Origin: Drechmeria coniospora | Lineage: Eukaryota; Ascomycota; Sordariomycetes; Hypocreales; Ophiocordycipitaceae | Direction: 5' to 3' | Length of the DNA stretch: 64,000 nucleotides | NCBI RefSeq assembly: GCF_001625195.1 | Contig: NC_054389.1 | Location: 1,736,001 to 1,800,000, forward strand | Shown here: positions 36,094 to 48,302 of the stretch, piece after piece | Position numbering within the stretch: position 1 is the first letter of the stretch | How the letters are laid out: the number at the start of each line of letters is the position of its first letter | Translations under genes and position numbers: made by a program | The notes under the pieces: generated by a model | What the model was told of the DNA's origin: nothing | Databases searched by the model: none | The model's input: only the letters and a program-made list of their open reading frames with translations

Positions 36094-39000
36094 GCATCAA
36101 GCACCGGGCCACGCAGCTGGATCCCAGCGCAAAGGGGCCATGCAATAGGATGAGATGCTCGGAGCTCCAGGCACCGACCATGTGCGGCCATATGCGGCTA
36201 TGGACCCATGGCCAGCCATGGCCGCAGCATGTTGCCAGGGTTGAAGGTACATCTCTCTATCGGAATGAGGGCGCCACCCATCGCTGGGGGCTGATTGTTA
36301 CGCAAACACACCCGGGGTGCTGACTGGACCGGGTATGAAATTCTCTGCCCCATGCCAATGTTGTGTGAGCTCCGTGAGCGATAGAGAGATCCACTGCGTA
36401 CAAATGTCTTCGTTGCAGCGCCCATGACTCCATTTCAGAGAGCGATTGTAACTAAAAAAGGGGGGAGGGGGTATTCGTTCTGCAGACGCTGCTGCTTAAT
36501 GGACTTATGCTGAAGCGAAGGAAACCAGCCATCTTATGGCTCGATGCCTGTACTTACCTCTCTTGGCCAACGACCGCGCTCTCTCGTCAGTCATCCATGG
36601 GCTGCTAGACTTCTTTGACCATAGAGTGTCCGCATATAGGGCAAGTACTTGGCCGATAAGGGCTGGGCGCAAGGTGAAATGTACCAATCTGGTTTCCTCT
36701 AAAGAATGGAATAAACATAAAGGGGCAACAAACACACCTTGAAACTTGGTGGATGCATAAACACCGTCCACGCGACGGGGCAGCGCCGCAGCTAGACAGC
36801 GAATGAGTCAGCCGAACAAGCACTTGAAAAAACAAGACGACGCCCTGATCAAGCACTTCAACCTTGAGAAAAAGTTCAATATTATTGCTGCTCTCGATTC
36901 GACCCTCCCCTTGGCGAGTCGAGTCTATGCTGCCGCGAGTGTAGCTCTCGTCGAAAATAGGAATACTCACATTACTTGACGATTCAGGATGGCAACACGG
37001 CTTGAAGTAATAAGTCAAACCCAAAAGATCAGATCTTGGGAGGTTCTCAAGTCAGGGGCCAGGCTGCTCCTTTATTTGTGTTCCGATTTACACTGCCATG
37101 TGTTGAAAGAGTGCTAATTTGCTGGAGGAGAATAGCGCTGTCTCTGCCGTCCGCTGCCGGCCTGATTCTCGATGTTTACCACGACGATTTTTGAGGGGGT
37201 TATAAACGTCGATTAGGAAGGGGTGCTGTCGCCGCGAATCAACTGTATTTTCCACAAGGTCAGCTCGTGCGGGACGATGAGACAGCGGCCAGTGATGCAT
37301 AACACCACCAACTCCTTCCAGCATGCGACGAGTCTTCCGGTGATCACGCCTAAGGCGGAGAAAATATGGCTCCGGCAAGATGAGATGTCCGAAGGAGATG
37401 CCAAGTGCAAGGTATTCACCATTGATAGGTGAATGGTTTGAGTTGGTCTTACCTCGCCCTGGGCTATACTGGACCGCTTCCTGCGGGCGCCTCCCAAAAG
37501 GATACCCACAGACGGTGGGAACTATGGCTGTCACGTCGTTTGTATGGGAAGCAACCAAGTTCGAGCCTTGGTACGACAGTCCAGGTGGTGAGATCAGACC
37601 CGCCAGAAAAAAAGGCCGTAGAAAACTTCCTGGGGCAGGTTACCCGCTCTGCGACAGGCTTGTGGGATTATAGGATCGTTGACAGAAAGCCGTCCATGTA
37701 ATCCCTGCGGCAGTTGTTGTGGCTGACTTCGATCACACATGAAAGACGTCGTGTATTCGGCGATTCACAGATGTGATGGTCATGGAGGTTGTACAACAAG
37801 CTGCCTGTGATGAACGGTCGTGCCGCTGGCACGGATGAAGTGATGGGAGGCGTCGGAGATGAACGACAATTCGGAGACTCGGGGCAGAGAAAAAGGATAT
37901 GAAAGCGATGGGTGGTGCAGAAACTAAGACAGCGAGAAAGGATGTGAGGTGTGTCGAGGAGTATTGGCCTTATAATGAACCATGGGCGACTTGACCGAGG
38001 ACTTCCAGGGAGAACATGACACGGGACTGTGTAAGTTGAGTGGCTGCTGGCCATACACCCCGGAGAGCAACCATGCTGTGAAGGAGTGTATCGGAATCAC
38101 TTTAACGACGGGGGCTGCTTGCTTGTTTGCCTGCGTGCTTGTGAGATCAGTTCGCCAAGCAAGCCATTGTCAGGAGCTACTGTGCTGGCTGCATGGCCAT
38201 GACGAACACTACTGGGCCAATGGGCGCCGGATCAACCCCATTCTGTCGAACACTGCGACATGCCGTCCGAAAGGAGTATTTTGGCTTGCATTGCAGCTTC
38301 TGCAAGAAGTATCTTGACAGAGAGCGCCTCCCCCCTCCTCTCCAGTTCCCTCTCTCAGCCACATCGGTCGACCCGAGTACGACACGCATTTTGGCAGGCA
38401 ACCTGTTGCTTGTCAAGTTTGAGCTCATTCTCAGATCTGAGATCCTTCACAACTGATTATTCCAAGTAACAACAGAAGTGGCGCGGCCGAGTTGGAGCAA
38501 TTGTCGAACACGGGCCGACATCTTTCATCCAAAGGCATAGACAACCCTCTGCAGCCACCCGACCAGCAGAGGCACATCAAAGGCCGAAAGAATGATTGGC
38601 CTCCACTGAAATCTTATAAATTAGCCGCCGGCTCGAGAAAATACAGCCTTTTGCAGGGAAAACCTGTGAGGAACTTGGAAAGTGCCAGGCGACATCTTAG
38701 TCACACCTCACCAACTGCCAAGCTTTGGACCAAGATGTAGATGCGGAGAGACTTGGCGAGGGTAGACAATATTATGCACTGTATTGATATCCAGAGTGAT
38801 GTTTTGCATGCTCTGATATGTACCGGCAAATTATGCTGTCCAACAAGCGAGCGGAAACGGCAAGGGCCTGTTAGGAACATGTTGCAGCTAGCACCATGCC
38901 TGCTCCAGACAAGGTACCTGGATGATCCCAAATGATGGTCCATGAGGCGGAAACGGCCCCATTGCTTCCAAATTCTCGGGCCTTTGTCCCTTCGTTGGAT

Positions 39001-42000
39001 GCAAGAGGGTCTGAGGCTTCTTGTCAAGGCTGGTAACACGTTGAGGACCCGGGGCAGGCGGTATGACAGCATTTGGGGTCGGGCAGCCGACCCATGGCAT
39101 CAGCACGTGAGACGACGGGCCAAAACAAGCTGTTATCCCTGCAGATTGTGTTCCAGACCTATCGTTTCCGCATGCGACGAGAACAGGTGGGCGTCGTTGC
39201 CGACCCCCGGTATATGATGCCATAGAAGCTTGGTTCACGAGCGAGCCCGTGAGCTTCGCGGAGTCATACGCCACCGAAGTTGAAGAAAAAGAGTACCGGG
39301 ACTCGCGGAGTAGACCAAGCACATCCCGGGACAGTGGCTGTGGTGTTCGATACAGGCCAATGACATGGCCTTGTAGCCGAGTGAAGGGACTTTACCACGT
39401 CCATCCAACCAGCCGATCGTCGGTGGGTAAGCAGAAAACAGACAATCACATCGGGGAGGGCCCTTTCAGCTGCAGGACCTCGTGTAGCTTTAAAAATGGA
39501 GAGGCTAGGGAAGCCACGCAGTTAGTGCTGGACGGTGCAACTTCCCGTTGACAGGGGTGAAATGGGTGTGTTGAAACGACAAACTCGTACAGGCATTGGG
39601 TACCTGGCCCGTGTGAGCGGAAGCAAGGCGCTGGAGAGCTTGGAGATTCCTGGCCCAGCCAGCTCTCATCCCGTCCGTCGATGCGGGATTCGTCAGCGGG
39701 CGTCAACCGTTGGCCTGAGACCTGGACGGATGCGAGGTGGAAGCGAGAAGGTCCACGAAACCAAGAATTCCGTACCCAGTCACCGCAAAGGATCCGATCC
39801 ATATGCATGTGCTGAAGCGATTCAACCAGAGGAAAATGTGGGCTTGTGCCGTGGACGACGCTCGATGCAATCCCATGCCTTGCAGTCCCCAATGCCTGGT
39901 CGGCTGTGAGCACAAGGCTCGTCGTTAGCGGACGGCCAGTGATGCGAAGCACAACCCAGATCTTGTACACTGCAAGCTAGTTTGAGATGCCTCAAGGGTC
40001 CTCCTCTGCCATTCCCATAATCTGCCCGGCCAGATGCATCGAGCTAGCCAGGCCGACCACCGATTTGCCATGGCGCGGGATGCGGTGTCGCCAACGGTCC
40101 AGTCACCCGTTATGTTTTGCATTTCTGCGCTGCTGTGAACGCGCAAGGCCCGTGCGGAGGGTGGCACAGGGACGACACCGTGATGAATTCTGTCCGACGT
40201 TAGGATGAGATCGGTGACGAGGGGACTCGCAGCCGACGACCAGGACAGGCCAGGGTAGGCCCAAGTTAGGTCGCGGCGCGCGTCTGTTACGGATTTCGTG
40301 TCAATGAACTCACAGGGCTCAATAGATATCGAGAAGAATGTTCGTTGACTTTGAGGAAAGCAAGATGAGACCAGTTCCAGGCCTGTCAGTGATGGAGGGA
40401 GAGAGAGCGCCCGGCCTTGAACAGAATTCCCTCAGCCTCTACGTAGTACTTTTGGGTAGGTACGGAGTACTTTGTGATATTTACTGGTTGGCACCAAACG
40501 ACCGAATCCTTTCCAACAACAGCCAGGTGGGTGAAATTGTCTCGTAAAGTATTGGGTACTGAGACGCTTTCCACTAGGCAGGCGCGGTGAGTGCTAATTG
40601 CCGCGACTGCAGCCATTTACTAGAATGTACGACAAAGCAGGAGCAACCGAGGCGGATGAATGATGGGTGAAAAATTGGAAGGAGCCCACGACTGCATAGA
40701 AAATTCTTCCTTTCGGCAACGAGAGTCTCGCTATGGGTAGCCTTGAGCCAGTCTTTCAGCATGCCCGTGTACAGATGTACGTCTGTGAGTCGCTTCAATG
40801 CGTTGATGATCATCAGAGTATCGGACTGGATAGTCAGGGGTCATGCGGATGCCTAGTTTGCATGGTTTCGTGACTTCTCACCAAACACTCTGGCTGACTT
40901 AAACAGAAGGCAGCGATTGCTCAACTCAATGTCAATGCTTCGCACCATCAGTCGCACTCAGCCTTATCTACGCAGCAAACGATGGGACATTCGGTCTGTC
41001 GCCATTGGCGGCATCGCGGAATCATGGCTCCAAGCCATCTGTGCCGTTTCTGGTATCGAGTGTGCTCATGCCCAAGTGGTCCTGGAAGCGCTTCCATGTT
41101 CCGAGAGTCCCCCTTGACCGTATCACCGACGGCTGTTCTCGTCGACATGACAGAATTGGACAGAACTGTGTGCAACGAGCCCAACCGCTCTCACGCATGT
41201 CCCACTATGCGGGAAGCCTGAGTGCAGGATTGACAGCAAAAAGACTGTGGTGACGTTGCGCGAGTCTGCAGGACGCCTGCACAAAGGATGAGACCGGCAG
41301 CCTTCCTCTACCGGCCGACCACATGCGCATAAGGGCCATGGAGAGCAAGGCTTCCAATATCCACTGGCAGCACTCATTCGTCACCTGCTGTCGGAAACGG
41401 CTGCCGTTCGCCCTGATCTTCGTCATCCAAATGCCCATCCGAGCCGAGAGGGTGGAGACTGGGGGCACCGGGAGCAATCCTGCTGCTGCTGCTACTGGGC
41501 CCGGATTGGAGAAGTCATTCCGATGCTGCGTCTCGTGTGTGCCAGCACGCTGCTGCTTTAATTAACGGCTGAGCTCTACATGCTCGCTTCGTATACTCCT
41601 GGCACGAAGATGGCCAATCCTGCTTTCCAGGGACAGCACACTTGACGAAACCTGGGCCGAGTATGGGCGTGAATTGTGCTTCCGGGAGGACTCAAGGGAC
41701 GGCCCCTGATTAGAAAAGACACACCTACTCTTTGTCTCCTCGGCGGTGGGTACCGGAAAGCAATGGTCCAACTGCTGTCAGTCTCTGTGCCCAACACGAG
41801 CCGTCAGCGTCGGCCAGGAAATAAGGGGACCAGGCAGGATCAGGCAGGGATGTTCATCGGCATAGGCTTGTGAGTACACCAGCCCGGCTCATTTGGCTGA
41901 CTAGCAATAGGCGGGAGTTGGTCTGCAAGACTTCTCACGCATGGTGATGCGAGCTATTCGCCACATGTGAGCCATTCGTCCTCGAGGAGCCATTCCTCGC

Positions 42001-42356
42001 GCATCCTTGGTCTCCATTCGGGGAGGGGGGGAGCGTGACAGGCCATGGGACAACGTTCGGAACGGATACAAACTAGAAGCGAAAGAAGGGAAATCAAAAA
42101 ATTCGGAGGCAACTCGGAGAGATTGGTCTTGGTGCCTTGATTTCATCGCATGATCACATTTTTCACCCTGTCCCGGCGGCGGATCCATGAGCATGTTTTG
42201 CAGGATGCAAGAGCGTCGGACGTCTTCCCGAAAGCACGCTAGGCTTGCCCTAGAGATGCTGGAAGCTATGAGCAGGAGCGCAGAGTCGGTGAGTCGGGAG
42301 GTGACACGACTCGGAAGCGAGCAGGGGACCAGACCAGTCCCGGTGTCGGCATCGTC

Positions 42357-42386
42357 AGGAGGGTGACCCTTAGGAGGGTGACCCTC
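42357..42386. repeat. 15-base tandem duplication
   Basis: AGGAGGGTGACCCTT followed directly by AGGAGGGTGACCCTC; each unit contains the palindromic GGGTGACCC core. Confidence 0.9.
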
Positions 42387-43795
42387 AGCAGATACGTTTC
42401 ACGGACAAGGACGTTGCAGTATCGCCGCCTGACCCGATTTGCGTTCACGGCGTGATTCGTTCTGGGGCTTCGCACTGCCCGGTTGCCTAAGCGTCATTCA
42501 TGTAAGTGGCATGGGACGTGAAGCAGGACAAGGGCATCCCCTCTTTCGATACTCCCCATTCCGTTGGCTTCCTCACCCCCCTCTGTCGAGGTCGAAAAGT
42601 GAGACGGCGGACGGGATGGTAGTCATTGTATTGGGCTGAGACGCATTCTAGTGTCGTGTCAGCGCTGGTACGATTCGCCGGACCGTCGCCGAGCTGTCAG
42701 TGATGGCTCGTTGAAGCCCGCGAACAACGCGACAAGGCTCCCCTCGTTTGAAACGGGAGAACGACAGGAGCCGGGGCGTCTCAGGACACGTCAACCTCAG
42801 AGAAGCCGGTACAAGGGCTACGAATCCATCGGAGGTCGCGTCTGCACCCTGGAGGTGGTACCGATGGGGATGCTGGCGAGGCACCATGCCCATTGACATG
42901 CCAGGCTCGGCAAGACATTTCGAGGCCGTCGAGGTCGTCTGATGCAGTCTCTTGATAATACGGCGTCGGGGAGTGATGCTAGGCTTCCAAACACGTCAAG
43001 CTCTCCGCTCGGCTCGGCCAAGTACAGGGAGCGATGATGGCGACACAATACGTAGCCAAGGGGGCGGTGGCATTGGACGGCTCAACAGACGGACTGTTGT
43101 GAAACTCTGTCTCAACACCACACGGACAGCTAGTGAGAATATTGCGCACGCTGAGGATTCTGGAGGAGACATGGAGACATGCCAAGTCTCATCCAGACGA
43201 ACGAAGCTCGGCAGCGTGAACGGGCACAGCTTGGATTACGGCTCATTGTCGGGGCAAACCGATGACACGAATCGAAAGATGGATGACGGACGTTAGACCA
43301 GGGCATGAGCGTATGACCCAAAGAACCGAGCCGTATGCTCGACATTGGGAGCGTCGCATGGGCCGGCGACACCTCCTGGAGAGATGGCAACGGCGACTAC
43401 TCGTTTGATATTCGACAGCGACAAGAGGGCAAAGTTGGGCCGTGGCCTCTGCGAAGTATTCTGGGGCTCGGTTGCATGTGGGACGCCGCATCTCTTCGTC
43501 TATACCGTACCCGTGTTGATTCCCCGGCTCCATGATGACAGCTGCAACGGGGTATGATGTCAACGGTTTCGAGAACCGGACAGGAGTGGGCTGATGAGAA
43601 CAACGGGCCGATGGCGGTGTGAAGCTGGCGATCCAGAACGTCTCTACCGCGTGGCGGGACACAGAGTCATGCGGGTAACATGAATGTTGACCAGTGCTGC
43701 CCTGGTTATTTGCGTCGTGATTGCTCGGCCCAGTCGTCTGGGGTTGGTCGCGGCCGTCGTCGGGTGTTGGTACTCACGGCACGCTCAACGCTTGT

Positions 43796-44630
43796 AGTTG
43801 AGTAAGTACAGCACACCTACAGTGTGCACTAACAGGATGCAGGTTAAGCAGGGACTTTTGGTCCTCTTTCTGGCAGAGTCTGGCTCGGCGCACGACCCAA
43901 TCGGTCTGCCAGTCGTCTAATTGATCGGGAGTTATGAGCTGGAGGTTGACAAAGTGTGGCATGAGCAGCTTTACGGTTGGTTGCCTGGTCAGGCGGCGGT
44001 CAGTGGCGAGCGAACCGGTGAGTCACGTCAGTGGGCAATTGCCTGCCGACCGTCAACGGGGAACCGGCGGTGGCGCACACGAGATGGGTAGAACGCTCTA
44101 TGATTGGCTGCTGGCCATCTACGTGGGTTTGCTTCAGACTCATCGTCAAGTGCCTGGCGCTGTACTCTGTACGGAGTAGCAATATACAGTATTACTTGTA
44201 CTTGCATGTACTTGAGCACGGAGCGTTAGTGTACAAGTACTTATTTACGGTACAGTGCACCTACGAGCACGGAGTAATCCGTACTCCGTACGGATTACGG
44301 TACGGATTACGGAGTATGTACTTAGTTATACTTATACTTAGAGCGAGTACTTGAACACCCACATGTACTGTGCACCAACATACAGAACCGTACGGAGTAC
44401 CCACTCCGTTATTACTTGCAGACTACAGTACTACGTTCCTGCCTAGTGCATAGGTACTTACACGTACAAGTACAGCACTGTACTCCGTAGAGTGTATTAC
44501 AAACAGGTAGGAACGTCGTCCACAGCTGGAGCTCGATTCGTGACGCCCTTCCTGCACGACTTCACTCCAACAACAGCAGCTATCCCGCTTGACAAGCTTG
44601 TCCTCGGCTCGGCTAGGCGCCTACGCTGGC
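43796..44630. repeat. GTAC motif cluster and upstream region of the leucine-rich gene
   Basis: About 700 bases dense in GTAC words from about 44155 to 44500, after which the leader of the gene at 44631 begins. It includes the inverted repeat at 44275-44310. Confidence 0.65.
44275..44310. repeat. Nested inverted repeat of TACGGATTA units
   Basis: TAATCCGTA (44275-44283), a 5-base spacer CTCCG, then its perfect reverse complement TACGGATTA (44289-44297). A further direct copy, TACGGATTAC, follows at 44301-44310. The nine-base-pair stem could form a hairpin or cruciform. Confidence 0.8.
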
Positions 44631-46169
44631 ATGCCTAAGAAAAGACAGAGGCACTTTCAATCTTTCAAGCCTTCGTCAGCGGCATTCTCAGCGGCTTCAT
44701 CAACCGGTGAGCAGATCCCCTTGTTCGATGACCAATCATGATTCAGTCAATGAATGAATCAACGAACGAATGAATGCGATGATAAGGATGAGCAGACGCT
44801 CCTAACGGCAAATTTTCATCGTCACTGACAGCGAACACCTCATGCAGGCAAGGTCAAACCACAACGGGGCGTAAACGAGCTTCTCTCACGCCTCCGTCTA
44901 AGGTCGGCCGCCTCGGCCGCTCCGCCGTTCCCTCACGCCCCTTCCACAACCGTGCCGAGCGTCCCCCCTTCCATCGGTGAGATCCTCCAGCTGCCCGAGA
45001 CTCCCGCTCCGCTGCCTCGTCGCCGCGCGAGGCAGAGATTCGACCACTCTGGCCGCCGGCTTCCCGCAGGTCCTCCGCCACCGCGCAGCTGGGCGACTGC
45101 TTGCGGAGCCTCGCGCGACCGATATGCCGGCGGTGCGCTGCCGCCCTCCCCGCGCCTGAGCTCTCAACTTTGTCAAACTTCGTTGCCAGGCGTGCACACG
45201 CCGGAGCCAGGGTGTCTGATCGACATAGTCCTTCGGCATGTAGCCCTGAATTGGGAGATTCATCGTGTCTATGACCAGTACCATTTATACTTTCTGCCCA
45301 GCCATCTCAAGCCTACGCTCTTGCGCTATATCGGGAAGCTCTCCAGCCATGGTGTCTCGGTCGCCGATCTGCAAATGTTGTTGCTGCCTCCCGAGGGCGT
45401 GTACGATGAAGGCGAAGCCGACGGCGCTGTTGCCTCGAATGCAGACGTCACCTGCCTCGACCTTTGCGGCTCGCTGGGCCGCTCCCTCAGGTTGAAAGAC
45501 CTTTTCGAGCTTCTTTTCCCGTCAGGCACCGTCTCGGGTCCCGGAGAGGTCCAGGATTCTTGGGAGGACATCGATCAAGTCTCATGCCCACCCCGAGTTC
45601 TTCTGCCTAACCTGACGCATCTGTCGCTTGCGCTGGATCCTCATGGTCCTTCGGACGTGTCGTGGAAGCAGCTTTTGACACTGTCAACGAAGCTTTCCAC
45701 CGTCACCCACCTGGACCTCGCCTTCTGGCCGGAGCCCTGCTTGACGCCTCGGTCTCGCTTCGCGTCGTTCAAGACGCCTCAAGGGCTGAGCATTCCTGCG
45801 GCCGGTACCAATTACTACTCGCACACGCTCGACAATGACTGGAGCGAGGCTCTGCTCGTGCTAAGGACGTTGAGCCACAACCTCTACAAGCTCGAATTCC
45901 TTGACTTGACGGGGTGCACGACCTGGTTCAAGGCACTCATGCTCAGATCCGGACATGATTTTGTCGACTGGGCCGGGCCCTGGAGCAAGCTTACCGTGCT
46001 CCGCCTGTCGATGGGCTGGACACCGACCAAGGACGGGCTGCCGTCCGAGAGGGCGGCGTACCGAGAAACGTCGGAGATGGCTCGTCTAGTTGAAAGGCAC
46101 ATTGTTGCTCAGAGGGCTGGAAAGGGCCACTTCATCACTGTAGAACGCGATACGGTCGAATTGGACTAG
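44631..46169 (+). CDS. Conserved fungal protein with leucine-rich segments, function unknown, two exons
   Basis: Exons 44631-44706 and 44848-46169 (donor GTGAGC, acceptor ATGCAG), 465 aa. The start MPKKRQRHFQSFKPSSAAFS is basic. It is followed across the intron by KVKPQRGVNELLSRLRL and a Pro/Arg-rich stretch (SVPPSIGEILQLPETPAPLP). The C-terminal two-thirds has spaced leucine-rich strands: LPNLTHLSLALDP, VTHLDLAFWPE, LEFLDLTGC and LTVLRLSMGW. I take these for irregular leucine-rich repeats, suggesting a protein-binding scaffold. No catalytic motif, signal peptide or membrane span is seen. The basic N-terminus would suit a nuclear or RNA/DNA-associated location, but that is inference. I do not recognise a characterised homolog. 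The transposon at 46437 lies about 270 bases after the stop. Confidence 0.75.
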
Positions 46170-46436
46170 TCAAATACTCACAGAAGCTGCACCTATCGTC
46201 CCACCACCCTGCTCTTCTCTTACATGATCCGCGAGCCTCGACGAGATCATGGCCTTTCCAACTGCCCTGCGAGCAAGCCGACGGCTTCCGTTGTTGGCCC
46301 CGCGCGTTCTCGCCATCCGCCACGTGCCGTGCGTCAAGCCCAGGGCACGGCAGCGCAGGTTCGGCAGCGCTCAGCAACGGCACCAGCGGAGCAGGCATCT
46401 GGGAGACAGGCTATCCTTGCCGCAAGATAGATGGTA

Positions 46437-46479
46437 AGTCGGACCCCCCCAAGATGGGCACCCCCCAAGATGGGCACCC
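46437..46479 (+). repeat. Left terminal inverted repeat (43 bases)
   Basis: Perfect inverted match to 48258-48300. It contains an internal direct duplication, AAGATGGGCACC twice with a 16-base period, which may be two transposase-binding sites. Confidence 0.95.
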
Positions 46480-46579
46480 TATTTAGCACCTTCATCCACA
46501 TCAACCTACAATATTATAACCGCGTTTTCTCGTGCATTTTAACTACAATTAATTAAAAAAGCTATATACGGCTTTCTCA

Positions 46580-48172
46580 ATGGCTAGGCTACCTACCTAT
46601 TCCGAAGAAACGGTCCAGTTAGCTCTCTACGCTATTCGAAACGGGCTATCGCAAATCCAGGCTGCCCGATAGTATGGAATTCCACGCGCTACGCTCCAAT
46701 ATCGATTATGCGGCCGCCTTCCAATAAAAGATACAAAAGAAATATCGCAGAGGCTCTCAAATGATCAAGAAAAGCACCTACGCGATTGGGTCCTTGCCCA
46801 AGGCGCGTTAGGGCTACCGCCGTTATATTATCAACTAAAGGTCTTTACCGCCCGGATCCTTGTTGCTGGAGGAGACCTTGAACCTCTCGGTAAGAACTGG
46901 ATTACCGGCTTTTTGCGTCGTAACCCAGAAGTTAGTACCGTACGAGGTAAGTCTATCGAATGCGCCCGTTTAAATGGTGCTACTATCCCTCGGATCCAGT
47001 CCTGGTTCAATTTACTAAGGCTGCCGGCACTGCAGGCTATCTTACCCTAACACCGATAGAATATAGACGAAACAGGGATCCTAGAAGGCCTCGGCAGCAA
47101 TGGTCTTGTACTAGGGAGCTCAGAGAAGAAGATATAGCTGAAAAAACGGCTTGGATTGCGTTGTTGGACTACAATTGTAGAGTGCGTCTCTGCAACGGGC
47201 TAGGCCCTAATGCCGCTGGTCCTTTTTAAGGGTAAAGACCTTCAACACTAATGGTTTCCGGAGAAATTGGCCTATTTGGATCAATAGCGCTTTGCAGCAA
47301 CCGATAAGGGCTGGACTAGCGATGCAATTGCATTAAAGTGGCTAAAAGAGGTCTTTATCCCCGGAACGAAGGTATCGAAAACGAATAAACGGCTACTTAT
47401 TGTTAATGGGCACGGAAGCCATATAACAGATGATTTTATGTACGAATGCTTCGATAATAGTATCTTCCTACTATTCCTACCGGCACACGCCTCACACGTC
47501 CTCCAGCCTCTCGATGTATTGTATTTTTTACCTATTAAGGCTACCTACCGCCGGGCTATTGAAGCTATTGCGTTTTTAGCTAGTAGTAACGATATAACGC
47601 CAATCGGTAAGGCTACCTTTTTGCAATACTATTATAAGGCCCGTACGGAAGGTCTTACGGAATGGAATATTAAGGGAGGCTGGAAGGGATCTGGGTTGTA
47701 GCCCGTTAATATAGCAAAGCCTCTAATGAGCCGCCTTCTATTACAGACCGACCCCCTAGCCGTTCCAGAAGCCGAGGCCCTAAAAAGGTAGCTTGAGGAG
47801 GAATCCAATCCATTCCGAACACCCTACAGATCGTACGACGTTAAAGTCCTTATTGCAAAGGTATATGCGCCCGGCCAAGTTGATCGGGCTGCTAGGCGGC
47901 TGTTTTGGAAGATTAGCCGGGGCCTTAATGCCTAAAACACCACCCTTGCAGAGGCCCAGGCTAAAATCGCTCAATTGGAATATTAAGTCTATCGACTTAA
48001 GCCTCTAAAGAAGCAAAAAGTAGCCCAAGATCCCAACGAGCGCTTTGCACAGATTGAATAGATCGTTAAGACTCGAGCAAGACTGCAACGGGTGCTAGAT
48101 CCGGCCCCAATAGCCGCCTTAACGTCTAGTTACGAATTTGAGAGCCTTTGCTTTGAATGGCAGCTTGAATAG
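46580..48172 (+). pseudogene. Pogo/Fot1-like transposase pseudogene
   Basis: One continuous frame of about 530 codons from ATG 46580 (MARLPTYSEETVQLALYAIR), followed by an HTH-like segment (LSQIQAAR, YGIPRATLQYRL) and a CENP-B-like part (LPPLYYQL, NWITGFLRRNPE). The DDE region follows: NIDETG, LLIVNGHGSHITDDF, then LPAHASHVLQPLDV. I count twelve premature stops, all TAG or TAA, and no frameshift, before the terminal TAG. The stops fit C-to-T changes of CAG/CAA codons, the signature of repeat-induced point mutation or cytosine deamination. The second catalytic Asp, expected in a DGHGSH motif, is Asn (AAT), also a transition. The gene cannot make an active enzyme. Confidence 0.9.
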
Positions 48173-48257
48173 ATACTCTAGATATTTTATTTTAATATTG
48201 CGGTACTGAAAATGCTGCTTTTTTCGGCTTTAAAGTCTGCCGCCTTGTCGTTGTGAG

Positions 48258-48300
48258 GGGTGCCCATCTTGGGGGGTGCCCATCTTGGGGGGGTCCGACT
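48258..48300 (-). repeat. Right terminal inverted repeat (43 bases)
   Basis: Reverse complement of 46437-46479 with no mismatch by eye; identity stops at the 44th base (T versus C). Confidence 0.95.
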
Positions 48301-48302
48301 TA

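Larger units (their letters stand above)
35763..43795. other. About 8 kb gene-poor tract upstream of the vib1-like gene
   Basis: No supported gene, although the missing first exon and leader of the vib1-like gene should lie in the part nearest 35763. An 80-codon ATG frame at 36093-35851 is described separately. GTAC words occur at roughly background frequency, in contrast to the tracts near cre1. A 15-base tandem duplication lies at 42357-42386. Most frames are short and overlap on both strands. Confidence 0.55.
46437..48300 (+). mobile_element. Pogo/Fot1-type (Tc1-mariner superfamily) DNA transposon, inactivated
   Basis: A 1864-base element flanked by a TA target duplication (46435-46436 and 48301-48302), as expected for Tc1/mariner-pogo insertion. 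Both ends carry a perfect 43-base terminal inverted repeat starting AGTCGGACCCCCC. The interior encodes one pogo-like transposase frame disrupted only by in-frame stops. The interior is clearly more AT-rich than the flanks. It lies between the leucine-rich gene and the ABC-F gene and disrupts neither. Confidence 0.93.

Noticed and set aside
37556..37574. tRNA T-arm-like hairpin CCAAG TTCGAGC CTTGG
   Set aside because: No matching acceptor, D or anticodon stems at the right spacing upstream.
38470..38515. tRNA-like GGCCGAGTTGG start
   Set aside because: The following bases do not fold into anticodon and T arms.
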